A stretch of DNA of 64,000 bases, taken from NCBI GenBank assembly GCA_964634885.1, contig CAZWLN010000003.1, forward strand, positions 1 through 64,000, read 5' to 3'. Positions 27,190-34,230 of the stretch are shown here, piece by piece (the stretch's first letter is position 1; every line of letters begins with the position of its first letter). The position numbers were made by a program, and so were the translations under genes. The stretch is from DAINRZ01 sp964634885 (GTDB lineage: Bacteria; Bacteroidota; Ignavibacteria; Kapaibacteriales; UBA2268). The notes under the pieces were generated by a model that did no database searches, was not told the DNA's origin, and saw nothing but the letters and a program-made list of their open reading frames with translations.

Positions 27190-27604
27190 AATGATTTTAC
27201 AAATATGCAGCAGGTATTAGTATTGATATATCTGACGATATACATCCTGCTGATAATCAGCATGGCAGCTGTTCCTGAGATTCAGCCGCAGAAAAACGCT
27301 ACAACTTTCTGGTATTGGATTAACCCGATGATTGTATCCGGTAGCAGTCTTTGATTGATACCGACATATGTAAACGGATTCAGGCATTGGCAGTTTAAGC
27401 AGCCAAGATTGGGAGAAGGGTATAAATAATTCGGGTATTGTGGCGATACGCATACGGCGGCAGTACCTGCAGTAACAAGATTTCGACCGCCGGAAGGTGG
27501 GTATGTAAAAGGTTCACAAGATACCCAAGTCCATCAGGCGGTCGATGGCTGCAATTCAATTGTCATGCTTACAACGAAAAATTCAGGATAGATGACACTG
27601 ACGA
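27190..27604. other. Intergenic region holding a decayed family member
   Basis: Apart from the remnant at 27205-27354, I see no gene in this stretch. The 250 bases after the remnant keep scattered similarity to AT-rich coding sequence but have stops in all frames. Confidence 0.6.
27205..27354 (+). pseudogene. Truncated remnant of the tandem T9SS cargo family
   Basis: A 49-codon frame (MQQVLVLIYLTIYILLIISM...) gives a signal-peptide-like start and then QPQKNATTF, matching QSQQKTATTF at the same point of the protein at 22822. After TTF the DNA GGTATTGGATTAACCCGATGATTG still aligns with the 22822 gene (GGTATTTGATTGACTCGATGATTG), but about 20 bases are missing in between and a stop follows. This is best read as a dead copy of the two-domain paralogue. 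Confidence 0.65.
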
Positions 27605-28081
27605 TTAAGGGATATTAACCCATAAATTTGTGCCAAAATTGGGTTCAATGCCGTTATACATTTGGCAAATCTGGACGGATTCACTTTCATCGTTAATACC
27701 GTGGCTAACTGAGAGCGTATCATATACATGGTCCATGTTTAATTTTAGGCTGACAAGTGCAATTTTACTATCAATAAATTTATTGTTATAATCCCAATTG
27801 ATAAGCTTATAAAGGCCGTCAAACACCTTATCGTATTTAGAGATATTCGTTGCAATACTCAATGTGTCGTTATAAAAAGAAAATGTCACACGACAACTAA
27901 TACCTGGTAAATCAGGACTTTCAGGATTATCGTCATAATGTGATTGCTCGGCGTCATATGTCCCTTTCAGCCACGAGGGGCACTCCGGTTTATTATCCGG
28001 AACAACAAGCTCGTCATTTGTTGAATTGTCCGAACAACTGAATAAAACTATCATTGCAAGGGTTAGTAAAGCATTTCTCAT
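27605..28081 (-). CDS. Hypothetical lipoprotein
   Basis: A 158-residue protein with a lipoprotein signal (MRNALLTLAMIVLFSC, lipobox LFSC, Cys at residue 16) and an Asp/Asn-rich linker. The rest (CPSWLKGTYDAE, RVTFSFYNDTLSIATN) suggests a small beta-barrel of the lipocalin-like lipoprotein kind, but I do not recognise a family. It is the only minus-strand gene within the T9SS cargo array, and is more AT-rich than its neighbours. Confidence 0.7.
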   Translation of the reverse strand: MRNALLTLAMIVLFSCSDNSTNDELVVPDNKPECPSWLKGTYDAEQSHYDDNPESPDLPGISCRVTFSFYNDTLSIATNISKYDKVFDGLYKLINWDYNNKFIDSKIALVSLKLNMDHVYDTLSVSHGINDESESVQICQMYNGIEPNFGTNLWVNIP

Positions 28082-28437
28082 AGTCGTATCCCCAATATAT
28101 TATGATAAACAGTGTATTAATTCACCGATTGACATAGTAAAACGAATGATTGTGAAAATATTGCAAAAAATTTTACTCTTTTGGGTGTCATTTTGGTAAA
28201 TTTGTTTTAATCCGGTTTTGAATATTGAAAACAATTACAACTAAATGAAAATACAAATGATATAAACATATAAAAAGAACATAGGTATAACATTGTGATG
28301 GAGCCAATAACGTCAAATAGCGGAAAAAAAAGCCATAAGAAAGCATCAATAACAGCTGGATAAGAGGTAACAATGAGGATACCGTATAAAATAGTATATA
28401 TTAATTTCAAAACCCGCATTAATAGGGAGAATACAAA
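28082..28437. other. AT-rich divergent intergenic region
   Basis: 356 bases between a minus-strand lipoprotein gene and a plus-strand T9SS gene. It must hold promoters for both. A minus-strand frame (28207-28419, 70 residues, two hydrophobic stretches) is present but has no ribosome-binding site, so it is not called. The GGGAG at 28425-28429 is the ribosome-binding site of the downstream gene. Confidence 0.5.
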
Positions 28438-29712
28438 GTGAATTACTTTCCAATGAAGAAACTACTGCTATTATTTATCATCGCATCCGTACACTGTTAC
28501 AGCCAGCAGTACGGCTGGACACAGCTCGGCAGCCGGCTGCCCGATACTCCTTCGACAGCGACTATATCCGATGTTGCCGTCGTCGGTGACTCCATATGGG
28601 TTACTTCCGGCTACGGTACATACCAGAACCAGGTCCCCGGAGAGATTTACTTCTCTACGGACAAGGGAAACACTTTCTCGATACAGACAACGAAATACGG
28701 AACGCACGCCATCTGTATGCTGGACTCCAAACGGGGCTGGTGCGGCGGCGTCGAGGGGCAGATATACAAAACGACAGACGGCGGCGTAATCTGGGAACGC
28801 AAGTTCTCACTGAGCAGGACATTGATGGACATCGACTTCCCCCCTGGCTCTGATACGGGTATGTGTACCGGCTTCACCGGTGGAGTAAAAATGATTACTC
28901 CCACCGGTCTTGTGTCAGTGAACATGGGCGGCTATGTTTCAAACATCTACTCCGTTTCCTGCATCGACAATGAGCATGCTTTTGTGGCGGGAGAAGAAAT
29001 AATCGGGCCGGTTTACGGCGGAGTGTTGCAGGTTGACCAGTCCTATCCCGGCACCAACGGCATCTACGCCATAGATATGCTCGACACCCTGCGCGGGTGG
29101 TGCGTCGGCTCTCCAACGGCTGCCGGTTCATGGGACAGCTCCGGCTGTATGATCGTCCGCACCGTCGATGGGCACAATTGGGTAGAGCAGGTCAATCCGG
29201 TTAAGGGAAAAACAGGCACCCTGATGGCCGTAAAAGCTTTGAATGAGAATGAAGTCTGGGCCGTAGGAACTTCCGGGGTTGTCCTTCATACGACGGACGG
29301 GGGAACAAATTGGGTACGTGAAGCTGAAGGCCTCTCCAACGAGATGCTCTACGGCATCTTCGTCGTCAATTCACATGATGTCTGGGTTACAGGCAACAAA
29401 AAGACCCTGCTGCATTACGGCCCTTTAAATGATGTGAAGGAAGATGGGATGATTAGAAGTAATTTAACCGTCAGCCCCAACCCGGCAACTGAGTATATTG
29501 AGATAGCCAAACCTTCCGAATGTTTGGAACCTTCGGAAGGCTGCAATGTCCGCATCTACAACGCCCTCGGCGAATGCGTTATGGATATTGTTATGAATGA
29601 TGAGACGCAAGGCCTTGCGTCTCTGCAAAGAGTGGATATTTCCCGGCTGCCGGTGGGAGCCTATTATCTGAGAATGAGTAATATGACGTGTAAATTCATA
29701 ATTGCCAGATAA
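28438..29712 (+). CDS. T9SS cargo protein with YCF48/BNR-like beta propeller
   Basis: A 424-residue protein: signal peptide (LLLLFIIASVHCYSQ), a propeller of the YCF48/photosystem-assembly-factor-like kind (about 20-340) with repeats such as IYKTTDGGVIWERKF and VLHTTDGGTNWVREAEGL and RGWCVG/EVWAVGTSG strands, then a T9SS sorting domain. The GTG at 28438 is chosen because GGGAGA lies eight bases before it; the ATG at 28453 (MKKLLLL) is an alternative. The sorting domain has both insertions (PSECLEPSEG, DNA 29512-29540; DETQGLASLQ, DNA 29602-29623), although its body is unrelated to the neighbouring cargo. Confidence 0.87.
   Translation: MNYFPMKKLLLLFIIASVHCYSQQYGWTQLGSRLPDTPSTATISDVAVVGDSIWVTSGYGTYQNQVPGEIYFSTDKGNTFSIQTTKYGTHAICMLDSKRGWCGGVEGQIYKTTDGGVIWERKFSLSRTLMDIDFPPGSDTGMCTGFTGGVKMITPTGLVSVNMGGYVSNIYSVSCIDNEHAFVAGEEIIGPVYGGVLQVDQSYPGTNGIYAIDMLDTLRGWCVGSPTAAGSWDSSGCMIVRTVDGHNWVEQVNPVKGKTGTLMAVKALNENEVWAVGTSGVVLHTTDGGTNWVREAEGLSNEMLYGIFVVNSHDVWVTGNKKTLLHYGPLNDVKEDGMIRSNLTVSPNPATEYIEIAKPSECLEPSEGCNVRIYNALGECVMDIVMNDETQGLASLQRVDISRLPVGAYYLRMSNMTCKFIIAR
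29512..29540. repeat. Coding palindrome (PSEG element), copy 5, decayed
   Basis: Outer arms CCTTCCGAA and TTCGGAAGG are intact; the centre is changed (TGTTTGGAACC), giving PSECLEPSEG. Same length, site and frame as the others. Confidence 0.85.
29602..29623. repeat. Palindrome (GAGACGCAAGG family), coding copy 2
   Basis: The 22-base core GAGACGCAAGG plus its exact reverse complement; the outer bases GTA/TAC have changed. Translated as ETQGLAS(L). Confidence 0.9.
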
Positions 29713-29771
29713 TCAATGAATATATTCAATTTACCAATGAATGATATGTATCTCAACAGGAGCCTAATACC

Positions 29772-30448
29772 ATGAAAAGTAGAATACAATTGTTGCTTAG
29801 TATCATGCTTTTTGCCTTCGTAATNNNNNNNNNNNNNNNNNNNNNNNNNNNNNNNNNNNNNNNNNNNNNNNNNNNNNNNNNNNNNNNNNNNNNNNNNNNN
29901 NNNNNNNNNNNNNNNNNNNNNNNNCTTCATTGAGTGATTTTACCGGAGGTAACAGCCCTGTCGGTATCAACGCCGACGGAACTTTCATCAGGGCGGATTT
30001 TAGTGTTTTTGATTACGACGGCCATGAAGGCTTTCAGAGGTACAAAGGTAAGGAATTGTTTACCTATGCGACTTCGACCGCTTCATATATCTATATGGGC
30101 GGTGGGGAGAGAGAAGATAATACCACAATTAATTACTTTGCTTTTGCCATTGCCTGGAATGGAGAGGCCGACGGAGTTACGGATGACGGCAGCCGTAGGG
30201 ATGGCCTGGCAATATCTCCCAATCCCGCGTGTGAGTATATAGAGATTACACACCCTTCCGAAGGTTCGGAACCTTCGGAAAGTATGAGTGTCCGCATCTA
30301 CAACGCCCTCGGCGAATGTGTAATCAATTACGAATCAGGAATTACGAATTACGAGTTAGGAATAAGAATTGATGTTTCGAATTTGCCTGTGGGAGCCTAC
30401 TATCTGAGGATATGTAATAAAATGTGTAAATTTATAATTGCCAGGTAA
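29772..30448 (+). CDS. T9SS cargo protein of the tandem family, interrupted by assembly gap
   Basis: The start (ATG 29772 after CAGGAG) and signal peptide MKSRIQLLLSIMLFAFV are followed by 100 N; coding resumes in SLSDFTGGNSPVGINADGTF and runs to the stop at 30446-30448. The visible parts are nearly identical to the next gene (30508-31305). Comparison with that copy predicts that the N run replaces about 233 bases, which restores one frame. The sorting domain carries PSEGSEPSES and, in the second loop, INYESGITNYELGI, encoded by AATTACGAAT-type repeats in place of the TQGLASLQ element. Confidence 0.8.
29825..29924. other. Assembly gap (100 N)
   Basis: Exactly 100 N, a conventional placeholder for unknown length. 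It falls in one of two near-identical tandem gene copies, the kind of repeat short reads fail to resolve. The tandem copy suggests a true length near 233 bases. Confidence 0.95.
30254..30282. repeat. Coding palindrome (PSEG element), copy 6
   Basis: CCTTCCGAAGGTTC-G-GAACCTTCGGAAAG, with one changed base in the right arm; read as PSEGSEPSES in the interrupted gene. Confidence 0.9.
30322..30370. repeat. AATTACGAAT-type short repeat within sorting domain
   Basis: Repeated motifs AATTACGAAT, AATTACGAAT and TTACGAGTTAGGAAT lie in the second loop of the sorting domain, where related genes carry the GAGACGCAAGG palindrome. Translated as INYESGITNYELGI. Confidence 0.7.
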
Positions 30449-30507
30449 TCAATGAATATATTCTATCTACCAATGAATGATATGTATCTCAACAGGAGCC
30501 TAATGCC

Positions 30508-31305
30508 ATGAAAAGTAGAATACAATTGTTGCTTAGTATCATGCTTTTTGCCTTCGTAATATGTATTAATACAACCCAGGCAAAAGAGATAGACGTCATC
30601 TCTTTCGTATTGACCGATGAAGGGAACGACAACCTGATTCAAAGGCTTATCAACAACGGCTGTACAAACCTTTACGAAGCGCTTGTCTATCTTCGTAATA
30701 ATATGCCGGGGGACGCGCCCCTTGCCCTGACATCCAAAATGGACGCCCTTCTGGATACTTTAAATAAAAATGGCGGTGGTGAGGTTTTCACTGCTTCATT
30801 GAGTGATTTTACCGGAGGTAACAGCCCTGTCGGTATCAACGCCGACGGCACATTCATCAGGGCGGATTTCAGTATTTATGATTACGACGGCCATGAAGGC
30901 TTTCAGAGGTATAAAGGTAAGGAATTGTTTACCTATGCGACTTCGACCGCTTCATTTATCTATATGGGTAGTAGTGAGACAGAAGATAATACCACAATCA
31001 ATTACAAGGCTTTTGCCGTTGCCTGGAATGGAGAGGCCGACGGAGTTACGGATGACGGCAGCCGTAGGGATGCCATGACAATATCTCCCAATCCCGCAAC
31101 TGATTATATCGTGATTAGTGAACCTTCGGAAGGTTTGAGTGTCCGGATATACAATACTCTCGGCGAATGTGTTATGGATATTGTTATGAATGATGAGACG
31201 CAAGGCCTTGCGTCTCTGCAAAGAGTGGATATTTCCCGGCTGCCGGTAGGAGCCTACTATCTTAGAATGAGTAATATGGCGTGTAAATTCAATGTGGTAA
31301 GATAA
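30508..31305 (+). CDS. T9SS cargo protein of the tandem family
   Basis: A 265-residue protein: signal peptide (IQLLLSIMLFAFVICINTTQA), family domain (about 28-185: LTDEGNDNLIQRLINNGCTNLYEALVYLRNN, VFTASLSDFTGGNSPVGI, YKAFAVAWNG) and sorting domain. It is an almost exact tandem copy of 29772-30448 including about 60 bases of leader, with a unit length of 736 bases as assembled. In its sorting domain the PSEG element is only half length (31121-31135) and the second loop has DETQGLASLQ, where the sister copy has the AATTACGAAT repeat. Confidence 0.85.
   Translation: MKSRIQLLLSIMLFAFVICINTTQAKEIDVISFVLTDEGNDNLIQRLINNGCTNLYEALVYLRNNMPGDAPLALTSKMDALLDTLNKNGGGEVFTASLSDFTGGNSPVGINADGTFIRADFSIYDYDGHEGFQRYKGKELFTYATSTASFIYMGSSETEDNTTINYKAFAVAWNGEADGVTDDGSRRDAMTISPNPATDYIVISEPSEGLSVRIYNTLGECVMDIVMNDETQGLASLQRVDISRLPVGAYYLRMSNMACKFNVVR
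31121..31135. repeat. Half-length PSEG palindrome, copy 7
   Basis: AACCTTCGGAAGGTT is a palindrome around one central base and equals one half of the 29-base element. It encodes EPSEG, so this protein has a shorter loop. It may be the ancestral unit or a deletion product. Confidence 0.85.
31195..31216. repeat. Palindrome (GAGACGCAAGG family), coding copy 3
   Basis: The same 22-base core as at 29602-29623, in the same codon frame and protein position. Confidence 0.9.
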
Positions 31306-31478
31306 TTGATACAATTATTGATTGTTATACTAAATAGCAAATAAATAATTTGAAAAAATCAGACTATTGTACGTAAAGATTTTTAAGAGCGGTACTGGGG
31401 TCAAATTCCGTTGCTATTACAGTATTCGCCGGCATAAAAATTGATATTTACTGAAATCCGGAGATGAAAGGGATGCCT

Positions 31479-32207
31479 ATGAAAAACTTCAGACTATTAT
31501 TAGTATTGATGGTAGTAATACTGCCTGTTTCTTCCTCGTTTTCAGCAGAAGTGAAAATGGGTGCATCGTTTGCCTATGATTATAATTTTTTCAGCGACAT
31601 CAGTAAGAATTATTTTTCATGCGGTTGTAAAGATTTTGTTAATAATACCGGGCATGGCTTTACTGCAGGATTTTCACTTGGAATTGATGATGTCCTTCCG
31701 GTCTTTGACCAGTGGATTTTAAGGTTCGCCTACCAGAACACCAGAATAGCAAATAAATATGTGAGTTATTCAGAATTAATTGGTCCATCAGAAGGTACGA
31801 TTATTAAAGCTGAAATTAGTGAGAACCTGAGAATTGATTTTAATGCTATGTCATTCGATGTAATGTTCAAGGCTGAACTTTTCGAATCGGGATTCTTTTT
31901 TTCGGCAGGCCCGGCATTCAGCTATATATATTATAACAACATGAGGGAATGGGCTTCTGTTAACGCAGAGAATGTAACCTGGTACAATGATAGCGCCTTA
32001 AAAGACGGAATCAACTTTGAAGGGAAAATTGAGAAGATGGAGAAATTCAGGGTTGGCGCTAAGTTCGGCTTTGAGTACGGCTTCGACATGGAAGAATACT
32101 GTGTCTGCATTGGCGCCTTCTACAATATGGAATTGACGAACATGAACGACCTTGGATGGAAGAACAACAAACTGCAGTTCGCAGTCGATTTCCTTTACAA
32201 GCTGTAA
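31479..32207 (+). CDS. Probable outer-membrane beta-barrel protein
   Basis: About 242 residues from the ATG at 31479, chosen because AAAGGG (31467-31472) lies six bases upstream and the signal peptide begins there (MKNFRLLLVLMVVILPVSSSFSAEV); upstream ATGs at 31464 and 31473 are alternatives. The mature part has amphipathic strands (MGASFAYDYNFF, GFTAGFSLGIDD, WILRFAYQNTRI, FFFSAGPAFSYIYY, FRVGAKFGFEYGF, VCIGAFYNMEL) and ends in LQFAVDFLYKL, typical of a barrel with a terminal aromatic-rich strand. No family recognised. Confidence 0.72.
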   Translation: MKNFRLLLVLMVVILPVSSSFSAEVKMGASFAYDYNFFSDISKNYFSCGCKDFVNNTGHGFTAGFSLGIDDVLPVFDQWILRFAYQNTRIANKYVSYSELIGPSEGTIIKAEISENLRIDFNAMSFDVMFKAELFESGFFFSAGPAFSYIYYNNMREWASVNAENVTWYNDSALKDGINFEGKIEKMEKFRVGAKFGFEYGFDMEEYCVCIGAFYNMELTNMNDLGWKNNKLQFAVDFLYKL

Positions 32208-32312
32208 AATAATACACTGTTAACACGGACTTTCCCCTCTCTCAATAGCCTCGTCATTCATGGCGTGGGCAGGATAAAGAAAGAAACAATCTACTACGCT
32301 CCGGGAGCAGGG

Positions 32313-32393
32313 AGATGGACTCCACCTTGGTATGCAAACTTAAGGTAAAGTCAATCTTTCCTACCGTCCTGGCTTCTTAGGTGGAGTCCATCT
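32313..32393. repeat. 15-bp inverted repeat flanking a 51-base spacer
   Basis: AGATGGACTCCACCT (32313-32327) and its exact reverse complement AGGTGGAGTCCATCT (32379-32393) enclose 51 bases. It could be a structured RNA, a remnant of a small transposable element, or a long-looped terminator; there is no T tract directly after it. A smaller hairpin with a related sequence (GATAGAGTCCACTT) occurs at 46212. Confidence 0.7.
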
Positions 32394-32402
32394 TACGTAT
32401 TT

Positions 32403-32653
32403 CCCCTTCCCCTCAAGTTTATCAAGTTCGTAAAGTTCATCAAGTTTATAAAGTAAAGAGAATAGAAAAGCAGAATTATCGGTATTCTTTCTCCTTCCCC
32501 CTGGGGAAGGCCGGGATGGGGTGGTCAAGTTTATCAAGTTCGTAAAGTTCATCAAGTTTATAAAGTAAAGAGAATAGAAAAGCAGAATTGCCGGTTTTCT
32601 TACTCCTTCCCAGAGGGGAATAATTCTCCTGGGGAAGGCCGGGATGGGGTGGT
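32403..32653. repeat. Composite intergenic repeat, Q-P-Q-P arrangement
   Basis: Two Q blocks (TCAAGTTTATCAAGTTCG..., ending in AGAATAGAAAAGCAGAATT) alternate with two P hairpin blocks (GGGGAAGGCCGGGATGGGGT). P blocks are 128 bases apart; the second has an extra internal AGAGGGGAATAATTCTC. The same blocks occur at 5229-5390, so the units are dispersed in the genome. Confidence 0.85.
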
Positions 32654-32894
32654 ATGAGTATTCCATCTTCAATAATTGCTTAACCATTTCAAAAAGCGAA
32701 TATCTATATTAATATACTTTGAAAATAATATTAATAATAAATTAATTATTTTGAAGAATTCAGTCCCTAAGCGGAAATTACTGTACTGACCGGGTTGTGT
32801 CGCCTCATCAAAATTTGTCAATTTAGCGAATTATTTGTAAGTTGCTTTCTTGTAAGTTTTGTCAACGAATTAATAAAAAAATTGAGGATAAACG

Positions 32895-33143
32895 ATGGCA
32901 AAAGTCATAGGAAAAATCATAATCGACATTGAGAAATGTAAGGGTTGTGAATTGTGCATAGAATCGTGCCCGGAAAAGGTAATATCCCTGGCAAACAAAA
33001 TTAACCTCAAGGGTTACAGGTACGCCGAACAAACCAACGACGGCTGTACGGGTTGCGGCAATTGCTCGACAATCTGCCCCGACGCCGTCATTACGGTTTA
33101 CAGGAAAAAGTTAACCACCACAGATTCAAAAGTTTTAAGCTAA
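32895..33143 (+). CDS. 2-oxoacid:ferredoxin oxidoreductase, delta (ferredoxin) subunit
   Basis: An 82-residue 2[4Fe-4S] ferredoxin-like subunit with two cluster motifs, CKGCELCIESCP and CTGCGNCSTICP. It is the first gene of a four-gene operon with the alpha, beta and gamma subunits of a 2-oxoacid oxidoreductase and should pass electrons from the TPP site to free ferredoxin. The ribosome-binding site GAGGA precedes the ATG. Confidence 0.93.
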   Translation: MAKVIGKIIIDIEKCKGCELCIESCPEKVISLANKINLKGYRYAEQTNDGCTGCGNCSTICPDAVITVYRKKLTTTDSKVLS

Positions 33144-33156
33144 TATAGGAGATGCA

Positions 33157-34230
33157 ATGGGTGAAATAAGATTGATGAAAGGCAACGAGGCATTAGCCGA
33201 AGCAATGATCAGGGCTGGCTGCGATGCTTATTTCGGATATCCCATTACTCCACAGTCAGAAGTATTGGAATATCTTTCTATCGACGCAACAAAAAGGACC
33301 GGAATGGTCGTATTGCAGGCGGAGAGCGAAGTCGCCGCCATTAACATGATTTACGGAGCTGCCGGTACAGGCAAAAGAGTAATGACTACCTCTTCAAGCC
33401 CCGGCATAAGCCTGATGCAGGAAGGCATCTCGTATATCGCCGGCGCTGAGCTGCCCTGTGTAATCGCAAACGTCAACAGAGGAGGCCCGGGACTGGGTAC
33501 GATACAGCCTTCACAGGCCGACTACTTCCAGGCCTGCAAAGGCGGCGGACACGGCGACTATCACATGATTGTCCTTGCTCCGTCAAGCGTCCAGGAAATG
33601 GTCGATTTCGTGAAACTGGGCTTCGAACTCAGCGAGAAATACCGTAACCCGATAATGATCCTCGCCGACGGCGCCATCGGACAGATGATGGAAAAAGTCG
33701 AACTCTTCGACCAGATGCCGAGAAAAACCGTGTTCCCCGACTGGGCAACGACAGGCAAACCGAAAGGAAAAGAAAGAAGGTATATTACCTCCCTCTTCAT
33801 CCAGCCAGAACAGATGGAACAGGTCAACCTCCACCTCCAGAAGAAATACCGCGAGATCGAAGCCAACGAGGTCATGTACCAGACAATGAACACCGAAGAT
33901 GCAGAATATATCTTCACAGGCTTCGGCCTGGGAGCCAGGATCTGCATGAAGGCAATGGAACTGGGCAGGGCAAAAGGGTACAAGATAGGCCTCATCAGGC
34001 CCCGCACTCTCTGGCCTTTCCCTGTAAAACCCTATGCCGACATTGCACCAAAGATCAAGGGTATTCTCGACGTAGAGATGAACGCCGGACAGATGGTCGA
34101 AGACGTCAGGTTGTCGGTCAACGGCAAAACCAGGGTCGAATTCTTCGGCAGGATGGGCGGCATGATCCCCGCACCTGAAGATATACTGGAACACTTTGAG
34201 AATATATATATTAAAGGAGGGTTAAAATGA
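33157..34230 (+). CDS. vorB: 2-oxoacid:ferredoxin oxidoreductase, alpha subunit (VorB/KorA type)
   Basis: A 357-residue subunit opening GNEALAEAMIRAGCDAYFGYPITPQSEVLEYL, the pyrimidine-binding domain start of the short alpha subunits named VorB or KorA. The conserved TSSSPGISLMQEGISYIAGAE and RGGPGLGTIQPSQADY segments are present. With TPP, CoA and ferredoxin the complex would interconvert a 2-oxoacid with its acyl-CoA and CO2. Branched-chain 2-oxoacid versus 2-oxoglutarate cannot be settled from sequence inspection; the symbol follows the usual naming of this subfamily. It ends overlapping the beta gene by four bases. Confidence 0.93.
   Translation: MGEIRLMKGNEALAEAMIRAGCDAYFGYPITPQSEVLEYLSIDATKRTGMVVLQAESEVAAINMIYGAAGTGKRVMTTSSSPGISLMQEGISYIAGAELPCVIANVNRGGPGLGTIQPSQADYFQACKGGGHGDYHMIVLAPSSVQEMVDFVKLGFELSEKYRNPIMILADGAIGQMMEKVELFDQMPRKTVFPDWATTGKPKGKERRYITSLFIQPEQMEQVNLHLQKKYREIEANEVMYQTMNTEDAEYIFTGFGLGARICMKAMELGRAKGYKIGLIRPRTLWPFPVKPYADIAPKIKGILDVEMNAGQMVEDVRLSVNGKTRVEFFGRMGGMIPAPEDILEHFENIYIKGGLK

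Larger units (their letters stand above)
32208..32894. other. Repeat-rich intergenic region
   Basis: 687 bases without a supported gene. It holds an inverted repeat (32313-32393), a composite P/Q repeat block (32403-32653) and an AT-rich tail that must contain the promoter of the oxidoreductase operon starting at 32895. Frames seen here translate the repeats. Confidence 0.75.

Noticed and set aside
28207..28419. Minus-strand frame for a 70-residue hydrophobic protein
   Set aside because: No ribosome-binding site on that strand, extreme AT bias that makes hydrophobic codons likely by chance, and no recognisable family.
32403..32653. Repeats at 32.4 kb as a CRISPR array
   Set aside because: The units are long, alternate between two block types, and lack regular unique spacers; no cas genes are present.
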